Shown piece after piece: positions 8,902-16,501 of a stretch of DNA of 64,000 nucleotides. Source of the DNA: Oscillospiraceae bacterium (GTDB lineage: Bacteria; Bacillota; Clostridia; Oscillospirales; Ruminococcaceae). Below the pieces are notes generated by a model. That model had not been told where the DNA came from. It saw only the letters and a list, made by a program, of their open reading frames with translations, and did no database searches. Position numbers and translations under genes: made by a program. The stretch lies in contig JAFXCV010000049.1 in NCBI GenBank assembly GCA_017521325.1, positions 1-64,000 on the forward strand. The letters are read 5' to 3'. Within the stretch, counting starts at the first letter, position 1, and the number at the start of each line of letters is the position of its first letter.

Positions 8902-9573
8902 TCACTCTATGCTCCAGTCAATCTCCGCAAAGCCGTGGCTTTTCAGAAACGCATTCGTCTTTGAAAAATGCCTGCATCCGAAAAAACCTCTTGTTGCCGA
9001 AAGGGGACTCGGATGGGCGGATTTCAGAATCAGGTGGCAGGGATTTGTCAGAACCTCCTCTTTTTTGGCGGCATGTGCGCCCCAGAGAAGGAAGACAATC
9101 GGATCCTCACGGACATTCAGCAGTCGGATGATGCTGTCGGTGAATTGCTCCCAGCCCTTTCCACGATGGCTTGCCGCCTGTCCGTCACGGACGGTGAGGA
9201 CGGTGTTGAGCAGCAGAACGCCCTGCTTTGCCCAGCTTGTCAGTTCTCCGTGTTTTCCGAGGTTGTCAATGCCCAGATCCTCACGGATTTCCTTATAGAT
9301 ATTCACAAGGGAGGGCGGCGGCTGCACGCCCTGTTTGACGGAAAAGCTCAGTCCGTGCGCCTGGTTCGGTCCATGGTAGGGATCCTGTCCGAGAATGACC
9401 ACACGCACGTCGCTGTAGGTGGTGTATTTGAGTGCATTGAAAATATCATACTGGTTGGGATAGACCGTTGTCGTGCGGTATTCTTCCGCTAAGAATCGCC
9501 GTAATTCCTGATAATAGGGCTTCTCCAGCTCCTGTGCGAGCAGGATGTCCCACTCGTTTCCGAAATGCACCAT
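8902..9573 (-). CDS. ung: Uracil-DNA glycosylase (Ung)
   Basis: Removes uracil from DNA at the start of base-excision repair. 223 residues, family-1 length. Seen: the water-activating motif GQDPYHG, the uracil-pocket HGLSFSV, the LLLNTVLTV strand and the DNA-minor-groove loop [14 protein letters not shown] preceded by GGAGGCGGAAAC. It has its own sigma-A promoter (9607-9635) and appears monocistronic. Confidence 0.97.
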   Translation of the reverse strand: MVHFGNEWDILLAQELEKPYYQELRRFLAEEYRTTTVYPNQYDIFNALKYTTYSDVRVVILGQDPYHGPNQAHGLSFSVKQGVQPPPSLVNIYKEIREDLGIDNLGKHGELTSWAKQGVLLLNTVLTVRDGQAASHRGKGWEQFTDSIIRLLNVREDPIVFLLWGAHAAKKEEVLTNPCHLILKSAHPSPLSATRGFFGCRHFSKTNAFLKSHGFAEIDWSIE

Positions 9574-9606
9574 GTTTCCGCCTCCTTTTTTCGCATATAC
9601 AATTTC

Positions 9607-9635
9607 ATTATAGCATAAATCGGCTGCAATTACAA
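9607..9635 (-). promoter_or_regulatory. Sigma-A promoter of ung
   Basis: Minus strand: TTGTAA (9635-9630), 17-bp spacer, TATAAT (9612-9607), about 35 bp before the ung ATG. The 33-bp direct repeat 9629-9661 begins exactly at the -35 hexamer. Confidence 0.7.
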
Positions 9636-9762
9636 GGGGAAATTTGAAAAAAGAGGGATTGTAGGGAGGAAGGCGGGGCTGCGCCCCGTACCCGCCTCTC
9701 TAAAAACAAGTTTTCAGAGATTCCCCTGTATTACAAGGGGAAAAATGAAAAAAGAGGGATTG
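9629..9762. repeat. 33-bp imperfect direct repeats flanking a 68-bp GC-rich insert
   Basis: Positions 9629-9661 and 9730-9762 are the same 33-bp sequence with two mismatches (from ATTACAAGGGG to AGAGGGATTG), 101 bp apart. Between them is a GC-rich stretch with the stem GGGGCTGCGCCCC. More stems follow at 9770-9800 (GGGGTTCGGGGATGGAGTCC and its partner). The layout resembles a small insertion with a large target duplication, or a tandem duplication with divergence. Confidence 0.7.
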
Positions 9763-9816
9763 CCCCATACAGGGGTTCGGGGATGGAGTCCCCGAAAAAG
9801 TGTTCCGACAAATTTT

Positions 9817-9843
9817 GGGGCTTCCACGATCCGTGAAAGCCCC
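9817..9843 (-). terminator. Probable terminator of citrate synthase gene
   Basis: A stem pairing GGGGCTT with AAGCCCC and CACG with CGTG lies 38 bp after the stop. It is followed on the minus strand by AAAATTTGT, so the U-tract is poor. Confidence 0.5.
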
Positions 9844-9880
9844 GAAGGAATCTTATGTATCCAGTGAAATGTCTATTTTC

Positions 9881-11245
9881 TCAACGGTTGCCCAGCGCCT
9901 GATAAATCCTCTCATCCTCAATCGACTTGTAAGCCGGACGGATGATCTTGTTGGAATTGATCAGCTCCTCAATGCGGTGTGCAGACCAGCCGGAAATTCT
10001 TGCAATGGCGAAAATCGGCGTGTACAGCTCCGGCGGCAGTTCCAGCATTCTGTAAACAAAGCCGCTGTAGAAGTCCACGTTTGCGCAAACGCCCTTGTAG
10101 ATGCGGCGTTCCTCGCCGATGACCTGCGATGCCAGACGCTCCACACGGTCGTAGAGGGCAAATTCCTTTTCTCTGCCCTTTTCTACGGAAAGCTTCTGTA
10201 CAAAGCCCTTGAACACCTTCGCTCTCGGGTCGGAAACGGAATACACCGCATGTCCCATACCGTAGATCAGACCTGCATGGTCGAATGCTTCCTTGTGCAG
10301 AAGCTTGCGCAGGTAGCCCTTCAGCTCCTCCTCGTCCTCCCAATCCTTGACATTTGCCATCAGATCGTCAAACATCTGCACCACCTTGATATTGGCACCG
10401 CCGTGCTTGGGACCCTTGAGGGAACCGAGTGCTGCGGCGATTGCGGAATAGGTATCCGTGCCGGAGGAAGAAACCACATGTACGGTGAAGGTGGAGTTGT
10501 TGCCGCCGCCGTGCTCTGCGTGAAGCACCAGTGCAAGGTCAAGGAGCTTCGCCTCCAGAGGCGTGAACTTGCTGTCGGCACGCAGCATGTGCAGGATGTT
10601 CTCCGCAAGGGAGAGATTGGAGTTGGGCTGGTGGATGATCAGATCCTCACCTGCCTTGAAATTATACGCCTGATAGCCATAAACGGAAATCAGCGGAAAC
10701 AGGCTGATGAGCGACAGGCACTGGCGCAGTACATTCGGAATAGAGATGTCATTTGCCAGATTATCGTAGGAATACAGCGTCAGCACGCACTTTGCAAGGG
10801 TGTTCATCATGTTGTCGCTGGGCGCTTTCATGATGACGTCACGAGTGAATACTGCCGGCAGGAATCGCAGATCCGCCATGAGTTTGGTAAATTCCGCAAG
10901 CTGCTCCTTTGTGGGGAGCTTTCCGAACAGCAGCAGATAGGTGGTTTCTTCAAAGCCGAGTCGATCGTCCTTGACGAAGCCTGCAACGAGATCCTCCACA
11001 TCGTAGCCACGGTAATAGAGCTTGCCCTCGCAGGGAACGCTCTCACCGTTCACGGTCTTGGAAGCCACGACATTGCCGATGTGCGTCAGACCTGCAAGTA
11101 CGCCCTTTCCATTGAGGTCACGCAGACCACGTTTGACGTCGTATTGTGTATAAAGTTCGGGGTTGATGGGGAATTCCTCACGGCAGCGAGCCGCAAGTTC
11201 ATCGATCAGCGGGCAGGCAGCCTGTGAATAATCATAACGAGCCAT
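9881..11245 (-). CDS. gltA: Citrate synthase
   Basis: Condenses acetyl-CoA and oxaloacetate to citrate; in a fermenting Firmicute this mainly feeds glutamate synthesis. 454 residues, longer than the 370-residue Bacillus type. Catalytic regions seen: LHAEHGGGNNS, GMGHAVYSVSDPRA (His) and NVDFYSGFVYRML (Asp). The ATG at 11245 has AAAGGAAAAATGCC upstream and begins MARYDYSQAACP; an in-frame ATG 87 bp further out would give a low-complexity N-terminus and lacks a ribosome site. A 2-methylcitrate synthase role cannot be excluded. Preceded by a leader of about 180 nt. Confidence 0.93.
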   Translation of the reverse strand: MARYDYSQAACPLIDELAARCREEFPINPELYTQYDVKRGLRDLNGKGVLAGLTHIGNVVASKTVNGESVPCEGKLYYRGYDVEDLVAGFVKDDRLGFEETTYLLLFGKLPTKEQLAEFTKLMADLRFLPAVFTRDVIMKAPSDNMMNTLAKCVLTLYSYDNLANDISIPNVLRQCLSLISLFPLISVYGYQAYNFKAGEDLIIHQPNSNLSLAENILHMLRADSKFTPLEAKLLDLALVLHAEHGGGNNSTFTVHVVSSSGTDTYSAIAAALGSLKGPKHGGANIKVVQMFDDLMANVKDWEDEEELKGYLRKLLHKEAFDHAGLIYGMGHAVYSVSDPRAKVFKGFVQKLSVEKGREKEFALYDRVERLASQVIGEERRIYKGVCANVDFYSGFVYRMLELPPELYTPIFAIARISGWSAHRIEELINSNKIIRPAYKSIEDERIYQALGNR

Positions 11246-11433
11246 GGCATTTTTCCTTTCTTTGGGTGGGATACACAGGTATCGGGGCTTGTTTGCGCTT
11301 GGCGCAGCGGAAATGCAGCCCGTGGGCTGCACGGTTCAAAAACATCCTGCAACGGGCGTGTTACCACAGTAAATCAGCAAAGCGGCACAACAAAAAAGAA
11401 AATCCATCTCAGGATGTAAGACATATTTACAAT
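11246..11433 (-). other. Long leader of citrate synthase mRNA
   Basis: About 180 nt lie between the promoter and the ATG. It contains the palindromes GCAGCCCGTGGGCTGC (about 11317-11332) and a GCGCTTGGCGC stem. No known riboswitch class was recognised. No gene is visible here. Confidence 0.4.
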
Positions 11434-11462
11434 ATTATACCATAGAACTCCAATAAAGTCAA
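11434..11462 (-). promoter_or_regulatory. Sigma-A promoter of citrate synthase gene
   Basis: Minus strand: TTGACT (11462-11457), 17 bp, TATAAT (11439-11434). It is divergent from the tRNA-Pro promoter 45 bp away, with an AT-rich stretch between them. Confidence 0.75.
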
Positions 11463-11506
11463 CAAAAAAGCAAAAAATATTTTTTTAAATTTATGTATAT
11501 TTCCCC

Positions 11507-11535
11507 TTTACAAACCGGATGAAGTGTGATATAAT
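11507..11535 (+). promoter_or_regulatory. Sigma-A promoter of tRNA-Pro
   Basis: TTTACA (11507-11512), 17-bp spacer, TATAAT (11530-11535), ending 14 bp before the mature tRNA 5' end. Confidence 0.8.
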
Positions 11536-11549
11536 ATATAAGGTTATTA

Positions 11550-11626
11550 CGAGGTGTGGCTCAGTTTGGTAGAGCACTACGTTCGGGACGTAGGGGCCGC
11601 AGGTTCAAATCCTGTCACCTCGACCA
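11550..11626 (+). tRNA. tRNA-Pro (CGG)
   Basis: 77 nt with encoded CCA. Acceptor CGAGGTG pairs with CACCTCG. The anticodon stem CTACG/CGTAG holds a loop with anticodon CGG at 11584-11586, and the T-arm has GGTTCAAATCC. Reads CCG codons. Confidence 0.97.
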
Positions 11627-11658
11627 GCGCAGCGTCTGCGCAGTTGGACGCATTTGAA

Positions 11659-11690
11659 AACCTCCCTTTTAGGGAGGTTTTCTTGTTTTG
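11659..11690 (+). terminator. Terminator after tRNA-Pro
   Basis: Stem AACCTCCC/GGGAGGTT with a short TTTTA loop, followed by TTCTTGTTTT. The 110 bp that follow, up to the next terminator, show nothing recognisable. Confidence 0.8.
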
Positions 11691-11802
11691 CGGAACAATG
11701 CGGTTTACCGCATGATTCCTTTGCTTTGCAAGCGGAATCATAGCTAATGTGAGTTTTAGAATAGAAATTGTCACATCATGACAGCACAATGAAATGAAAA
11801 AG

Positions 11803-11832
11803 AAAACACTCCATTATGGAGTGTTTTCTTTT
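11803..11832. terminator. Bidirectional terminator
   Basis: Stem AAAACACTCC/GGAGTGTTTT flanked by A-rich and T-rich tracts on both sides. It would end the DUF4298-glyoxalase gene on the minus strand and any read-through from tRNA-Pro. Confidence 0.75.
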
Positions 11833-11873
11833 GATTCCCTCGGATCCTTGCGGCTCATCCCAATATTTAACGG

Positions 11874-12536
11874 TTACCAACCCTGATGGAAAAATTCGAT
11901 TTCCTCCCCCAGGGGTCCGTGGCAGAAAGCAATGGCTGCCGGAAATGCCGGATCGCCGCCGATCTGTACGGGTTTCGGGGCGATGAATACTTCATAGCCT
12001 GCAGATTCCACTGCGTTCACGCATGCCTGCACATCGTCCACAGCGAACGCAAAATGACGGATCACTCCCTTTTCAAGTGACTCCGTGCCGTTACGGAAGA
12101 TCTCCACAATGCCTGCACCCGTATCCAGCAGAATGCAGGCTTCGCATTCCTTGATGACGGAAAGCCGCAGAGTTTCTGCGTAAAAACTGCGTGCTTTGCG
12201 GTATTCTTCTTCGTTTTGACATTTCATGGAAATATGGTGGATGCCTTTGATCATTGTCATTTCTTCCTTTCTCTCCCCGATATCATACAGCAGATTGTAC
12301 ACGCCATCCTCCGACAGCACCCCTCGTTTGAGATCCTGCGGCAGTTCTCCACGCTCATCCGCCCGGAAATCCGAGAGCCACTGACCGCTGTCGTAGTATG
12401 CAGTCAGGGAATCCAGCATGGTTTTGATCGGCGGATCTTGGAGCATTTTTACATCGTTATGCACCGCCTGCACAATCGTGTCAAAATATAGTTCCATGCG
12501 CCTGACTCTGTCGGTGATCGTTTCGATTTTCTGCAT
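11874..12536 (-). CDS. DUF4298 - glyoxalase/VOC fusion protein
   Basis: 220 residues. Residues 1-90 match DUF4298 (YYDSGQWLSDFRADERGELP, then DLKRGVLSEDGVYNLL). Residues about 96-220 are a glyoxalase/bleomycin-resistance (VOC) fold with KGIHHISMKCQ, LDTGAGIVEIF and EEIEFF as the metal-site-bearing strands. Substrate unknown. The ATG at 12536 has AAGGACG upstream. Inside the gene a second strong ribosome site (AGAAAGGAAGAA) precedes an in-frame ATG that would start the VOC domain alone, so two products are possible. It could be a recently fused gene pair. Confidence 0.8.
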   Translation of the reverse strand: MQKIETITDRVRRMELYFDTIVQAVHNDVKMLQDPPIKTMLDSLTAYYDSGQWLSDFRADERGELPQDLKRGVLSEDGVYNLLYDIGERKEEMTMIKGIHHISMKCQNEEEYRKARSFYAETLRLSVIKECEACILLDTGAGIVEIFRNGTESLEKGVIRHFAFAVDDVQACVNAVESAGYEVFIAPKPVQIGGDPAFPAAIAFCHGPLGEEIEFFHQGW

Positions 12537-12603
12537 GATGCTCACGTCCTTGTTTTGGTTGTTATTCTCATTATAGCATATTTGGGGGAGATTCGCAATA
12601 TGG

Positions 12604-12735
12604 AAAAAGGACTGCCCAAAACGGACAGCCCTCAGTCTGTCGAAAAACCAAGAACAAAGCATCGGGCGAATGTCCGATGCAAGGGGTTTGGGGACGAAGT
12701 CCCCGAACTATAGCCCCTCCCCTCGGGGAGGGGTT
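12604..12735 (+). repeat. Intergenic repeat, copy B (truncated)
   Basis: A stem of GGACTGCCC/GGACAGCCC type followed by the conserved CAGTCTGTCGAAAAA, then stems GCATCGGGC/GTCCGATGC and GGGGACGAAGTCCCC, then TAGCCCCTCCCC/GGGGAGGGG. The quadruplex half is lost: sequence after the second G-run becomes the TTGACA of the next promoter. Confidence 0.75.
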
Positions 12736-12763
12736 GACACATGCGCTTTGAACATGATATAAT
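12734..12763 (+). promoter_or_regulatory. Sigma-A promoter of the MutS-like gene
   Basis: TTGACA (12734-12739), 18-bp spacer, TATAAT (12758-12763). The TTG of the -35 box is also the last conserved part of repeat copy B. Confidence 0.8.
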
Positions 12764-12792
12764 ATTCGTAAATCTGCACGAGGAGTGGTGAT

Positions 12793-14514
12793 ATGAACGA
12801 AAACAAACGATTCAGCATACTGTTTCCACACTACGAAAATACGGAATACAAGCAGCTGTCTGAAGCTGCCTGTCATGACCTCGGTCTTGATGCCATCTGC
12901 CGTAATCTCACGGACAACAAAAAAGAGCAGAATCTCATCATGGGTATCATCTCCAATATGACTGCCGATCCGAGAATTGCCATATATAGACAAAAGGTTT
13001 TTGTGGATATACTGCATCATCCTGATTTGCGAAAGCGTATGACAGAGCTTTTTGATAAGCTTGAATTCATTCGGAGTTTCAGCAGCATCCACAAGGAGTC
13101 GGAGGAAAAACTCGGTTTGTGGCATCTTCTGCATCGGCTCGATGAGCTTAACGACTATATTCAATGCGTGGAATCCATGCAGATCTGCCTTTCCGATGCA
13201 GGAATTGAATCGGAGGGACTTCTGGGATTCCGGAATTTCATTGATGAGCTGTACCATGAAGCCTGTTTTGCTGAGATGAAAAAGGACATTGCCGAACTTA
13301 AAAAGAAATCCTCCGCAATACAGAGCGTCACGCTCGGAATCAATGTCAACGAACGTTTCGAAGCCATCAGTATGGGACTGGTTTCGATCAATAACAAGCC
13401 GTTCAAGAAATCGGGCATTGTCACCAATTTTGCCGATGCGCTCGCTTCCAAAAACAGAATTCATGAAGGCACGGAATGGAATGGGGATATGCATTACCAC
13501 CAGATCGAAAAACAGCATGACAGCCAGCTCTATGCATTCATCGAAAAGACCGCCGGTATTTCCGTTGCGCAAAGTGCGCCGTACATCGAAAATCGCATGA
13601 TCTCCACGATTGTCGGTACACCGGAAGACGACGGGGCAAGCCGAGCTACTTTTTATCTTGACAAGACGCTGAACAAGATGCTTGATTCTCTTGTGAAGAA
13701 GCTCCGTGATACACTCACCAAATACGCAAGCATTGCCATCGTGAATATTTCGCATATCATTCCTGAATTTATCTATTACATCAGATTTGCGGAATTTATC
13801 AGTGCAAATATGGAACGTGGATTCAATTTCTGCGAAGCACGGCTTCCGGAGAATGCTGCCGAATCCATGGATGCAAAGGATTTTTATAATCTCAAGCTTG
13901 CGCTCAGCAAGGAGAATCAAGATGAGATTGTTTGCAATGATCTCAAGTTTGACAACGAACATACGATATACATCCTCACAGGTGCAAATCGGGGTGGAAA
14001 AACAACCATCACACAGGCAGTGGGACTCCTGTTCGTGCTTGCGCAGGGCGGCATCTATGTACCGGCATCCTCCTTTTGTTACAGACCTGTTGATTGCATC
14101 TACACCCATTTTCCGGCGGATGAAGACAAAACAATGGATCTCGGAAGACTTGGCGAGGAATGCGTCCGCTTCAAAGAGATCTACTTTGGCTGCACAAAGG
14201 ACAGCCTGCTTCTTCTTAACGAAACCTTTTCAACAACCTCATTTGAAGAGGGGTTCTATATTGCGAAGGATTCGGTAAGGGCGCTTCTGAAAAGACAGGT
14301 AAGAACCATTTATAATACGCATATGCACAAGCTTGCAGCGGATGTCGATGAAATCAACAAGGAAAGCTGCGGCATCAAGGCAGCTTCCCTCATTATGAAG
14401 AATGACGGCGGCAAGCGTTCCTTTAAAGTAGAGGTCGCTTGTCCGGAAGGCTTGTCCTATGCAAGGGATATCGCCGAAAAGTATGGTGTTACCTATGAAA
14501 TGCTTACCGGCTGA
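12793..14514 (+). CDS. Stand-alone MutS-family ATPase
   Basis: 573 residues, with GAGGAGTGGTGAT before the ATG. The C-terminal half is a MutS-type ABC ATPase: Walker A GANRGGKTT (about residues 397-405), a Walker B/E region LLLLNETFSTTSFEEG and the switch histidine segment IYNTHMHKL. The N-terminal half is helical and matches the MutS lever/clamp region; the mismatch-recognition domain with its F-x-E motif is absent. This is the layout of MutS-like proteins that are not mismatch sensors, so a role in canonical mismatch repair is doubtful. Flanked by its own promoter and terminator, so monocistronic. Confidence 0.85.
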   Translation: MNENKRFSILFPHYENTEYKQLSEAACHDLGLDAICRNLTDNKKEQNLIMGIISNMTADPRIAIYRQKVFVDILHHPDLRKRMTELFDKLEFIRSFSSIHKESEEKLGLWHLLHRLDELNDYIQCVESMQICLSDAGIESEGLLGFRNFIDELYHEACFAEMKKDIAELKKKSSAIQSVTLGINVNERFEAISMGLVSINNKPFKKSGIVTNFADALASKNRIHEGTEWNGDMHYHQIEKQHDSQLYAFIEKTAGISVAQSAPYIENRMISTIVGTPEDDGASRATFYLDKTLNKMLDSLVKKLRDTLTKYASIAIVNISHIIPEFIYYIRFAEFISANMERGFNFCEARLPENAAESMDAKDFYNLKLALSKENQDEIVCNDLKFDNEHTIYILTGANRGGKTTITQAVGLLFVLAQGGIYVPASSFCYRPVDCIYTHFPADEDKTMDLGRLGEECVRFKEIYFGCTKDSLLLLNETFSTTSFEEGFYIAKDSVRALLKRQVRTIYNTHMHKLAADVDEINKESCGIKAASLIMKNDGGKRSFKVEVACPEGLSYARDIAEKYGVTYEMLTG

Positions 14515-14531
14515 TACTGATTTTCAATGCG

Positions 14532-14562
14532 AAAAGCTCCCGAATAATTGGGAGCTTTTTTC
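14532..14562 (+). terminator. Terminator of MutS-like gene
   Basis: Stem AAAAGCTCCC/GGGAGCTTTT with a CGAATAATT loop and a T-rich tail; also faces the end of gpr on the other strand. Confidence 0.85.
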
Positions 14563-14570
14563 TATGATTC

Positions 14571-15425
14571 CTACGCCATCAGCGTACAAATATCCGCATA
14601 ATCGAGCTTCGGGTGCAGTGCAAGATTGATGCTGCAGGCGAGAAGGTGCGCTGCCTGTGAGATCAGCCTGTCCACGTCACGGGGGGTGACCATCATGTCG
14701 GGCAGCCCCGACTTTGCACGCCGTCCCGTGAGATCCTCGGCAATCGTGCGCATGCCGATGACCGTGGGAACCCCAAGCCCGATAACGGGAATCCCGAAAC
14801 TCTGCGAGGTGAGGGCAAGGCGGTGATTTGCCACGCCGCTGCCCGGGGCAATGCCCGTATCCGAAATCTGCACCGTCGTGCCGAGCCGTCCGAGCGAAGA
14901 ACAGGCAAGCGCATCCACGGCAATGACGGCACAGGGCTTGATTCTGTCGCAGATTGCCAGCAGAAGCTCCGCACTCTCCATGCCCGTCTGTCCTAAAACG
15001 CCGCCCGCAATGGCGCTGACGGGGCGGAGGTTCTTCAGAAATTCCTCATCCTCCTGCGCAAGCTCACGCTTGAGATGGCGGGTGGCAAGCACGCCTGCCA
15101 TTGTCCGTGGCCCGAGTGCATCGGGGGTAATGTCCTGATTGCCAAGCCCTGCCACAAGCACGCAGCCCTCAGCGGGGATAAGGAGAGAAAGCTCCGCTGC
15201 AAGCTCCGCAGCCATGCCCTCAAAATCGCTTGCGAAACGGGAAAGCGACTGCCCCTCCAGCGTGATGTAGCAGCCCTTGCCCTTTCCGAGGGGCTTGCCG
15301 CTTTCATCATCGGCAATGTGGATCTCGGTGATGCGGAAATGCTCCCCTCGTTTGTGTTCGGTGATGCCCTCCCTGACCTGCGTCTGTGCCAGCCGTTCGA
15401 GCGCTAAGTCCGTCCTGTAATCCAT
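14571..15425 (-). CDS. gpr: Spore germination protease (GPR)
   Basis: Degrades small acid-soluble proteins when spores germinate (peptidase family A25). 284 residues, a little shorter than Bacillus GPR. Seen: N-terminal MDYRTDLALE, VAGLGNQDITPDALGP, the conserved VIAVDALA strand and IGLGVPTVI. It is made as a zymogen that processes itself in the forespore. The ATG at 15425 has AGGAGG 6 bp upstream and starts at the family N-terminus. No convincing forespore-type promoter could be read in the upstream sequence. Marks a sporulating lineage. Confidence 0.95.
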   Translation of the reverse strand: MDYRTDLALERLAQTQVREGITEHKRGEHFRITEIHIADDESGKPLGKGKGCYITLEGQSLSRFASDFEGMAAELAAELSLLIPAEGCVLVAGLGNQDITPDALGPRTMAGVLATRHLKRELAQEDEEFLKNLRPVSAIAGGVLGQTGMESAELLLAICDRIKPCAVIAVDALACSSLGRLGTTVQISDTGIAPGSGVANHRLALTSQSFGIPVIGLGVPTVIGMRTIAEDLTGRRAKSGLPDMMVTPRDVDRLISQAAHLLACSINLALHPKLDYADICTLMA

Positions 15426-15517
15426 AAACAGCCTCCTTGCAGACCGCAGCACCGTTTCGTTGTATATATTGACGAAAAGGATGCTGCAATTTATTGAAAA
15501 AATCGTGAAATTGGGAC

Positions 15518-15546
15518 TTGCATTTTTGAAGAAAAGATGGTAAAAT
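15518..15546 (+). promoter_or_regulatory. Probable promoter of rpsT
   Basis: TTGCAT (15518-15523), 17 bp, TAAAAT (15541-15546). This gives a leader of about 135 nt before the S20 start. Confidence 0.6.
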
Positions 15547-15597
15547 ATATGTTAGGTATAGTGACGGTATACTATGCGTGGACGATCGTTCCCCGTC

Positions 15598-15634
15598 CGA
15601 GAGCAGAATGTGTCTCTCTGCTTTCCTATTTTAT
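15598..15634 (+). promoter_or_regulatory. Hairpin with T-rich tail in the rpsT leader
   Basis: AGCAGA and TCTGCT pair across a 9-nt loop, followed by TTCCTATTTTAT, about 55 bp before the start codon. It could act as a weak attenuator in S20 autoregulation; no sequence match to a known S20 leader was established. Confidence 0.3.
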
Positions 15635-15688
15635 ACCGTGATGGCGTATTTATACGCTGCCAGAACAAATAGAGGAGGTGCACAAAGA

Positions 15689-15943
15689 ATGCCGAATATC
15701 AAGTCTGCCAAGAAGAGAGTAAAGGTTAACAAGACAAAGGCTGCTGCCAACAAGGCAAGAAAGTCCAATCTGAAGACCATGATCAAGAAGGCTGAGATCG
15801 CATGCGCAACAAATGCTGCTGACAAGGAAGCTGCAGTAAAGGTTGCAATCAAGCGTGTTGACCAGGCTTGCGCAAAGAACCTGCTGCATAAGAACAACGC
15901 AGCAAGAAAGAAGGCGCATCTGGCTAAACTGCTGAATGCATAA
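15689..15943 (+). CDS. rpsT: 30S ribosomal protein S20
   Basis: 84 residues beginning MPNIKSAKKRVKVNKTKAA, the standard basic S20 helix bundle that binds 16S rRNA early in 30S assembly. The ATG at 15689 has GAGGAGGTG upstream. An in-frame upstream ATG at 15578 is rejected because it would add 37 residues unlike S20. Codon use is strongly biased, as in highly expressed genes. Confidence 0.97.
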   Translation: MPNIKSAKKRVKVNKTKAAANKARKSNLKTMIKKAEIACATNAADKEAAVKVAIKRVDQACAKNLLHKNNAARKKAHLAKLLNA

Positions 15944-15966
15944 GCGTTTCTGAATCTGTAAATAAT

Positions 15967-15998
15967 AAATCCCGTTCCATTCGGAACGGGATTTTTTT
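15967..15998 (+). terminator. Terminator of rpsT
   Basis: Stem AAATCCCGTTCC/GGAACGGGATTT with ATTC loop and seven Ts; ends within 5 bp of the convergent DUF378 gene. Confidence 0.9.
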
Positions 15999-16000
15999 CA

Positions 16001-16222
16001 TCAATGAGCGCTCGATGTGATATGCTCGGTTTCGTTGTCCAGACGCAGCAGCAGCGTCGAACACCAGACTGCGGAAACGGCAACAAGAATGTATACCGCT
16101 CTGCTCAGCAGAGAATCCGCACCGCCGAAGAGCCATGCGACCAGATCGAACTGAAAAATGCCGACCAGACCCCAGTTGATGCCGCCGATCACCAGCAGCG
16201 TCAGTGCAATTTTATCCAGCAT
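16001..16222 (-). CDS. DUF378 small membrane protein
   Basis: 73 residues with two membrane helices, beginning MLDKIALTLLVIGGINWGLVG, the hallmark of the DUF378 (YuzA-like) family. Function unknown. GAGGTG lies 8 bp before the ATG. Convergent with rpsT. Confidence 0.88.
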   Translation of the reverse strand: MLDKIALTLLVIGGINWGLVGIFQFDLVAWLFGGADSLLSRAVYILVAVSAVWCSTLLLRLDNETEHITSSAH

Positions 16223-16381
16223 TTGTTACACCTCGTTTCTTACGGAAACCTGTCCGTTTGTTCTCCGAAGGCACATGTTTCCAATCCCTGCGGAAATCCG
16301 GAACCGTTCTTCGGCTCCTGTTTGTATTGTGTGCCGCAAGCGTCGGATTATACAGGCAATTTTTAAATAATATGGCTGAAT

Positions 16382-16435
16382 TTAACATAGATTTAACATA
16401 GAAGCTACCTGATTTTAACATACCTTCATTATAAT
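16382..16435 (+). promoter_or_regulatory. PhoP-like boxes and promoter of the Na/Pi cotransporter
   Basis: TTAACA occurs at 16382-16387, 16393-16398 and 16415-16420, so starts are 11 and 22 bp apart, the 11-bp helical spacing of PhoP direct repeats in Bacillus. A TATAAT follows at 16430-16435, with no good -35 hexamer at the expected place, as in activator-dependent Pho promoters. A further inverted repeat TCACGTTT/AAACGTGA type lies at 16450-16472, close to the presumed start site. Phosphate-starvation control is inferred. Confidence 0.6.
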
Positions 16436-16501
16436 AAGTTTGTATGAAATCACGTTTCGATCAAAAACGTGATAAAACGACAGATCTGAAAGGATTCGAT
16501 T

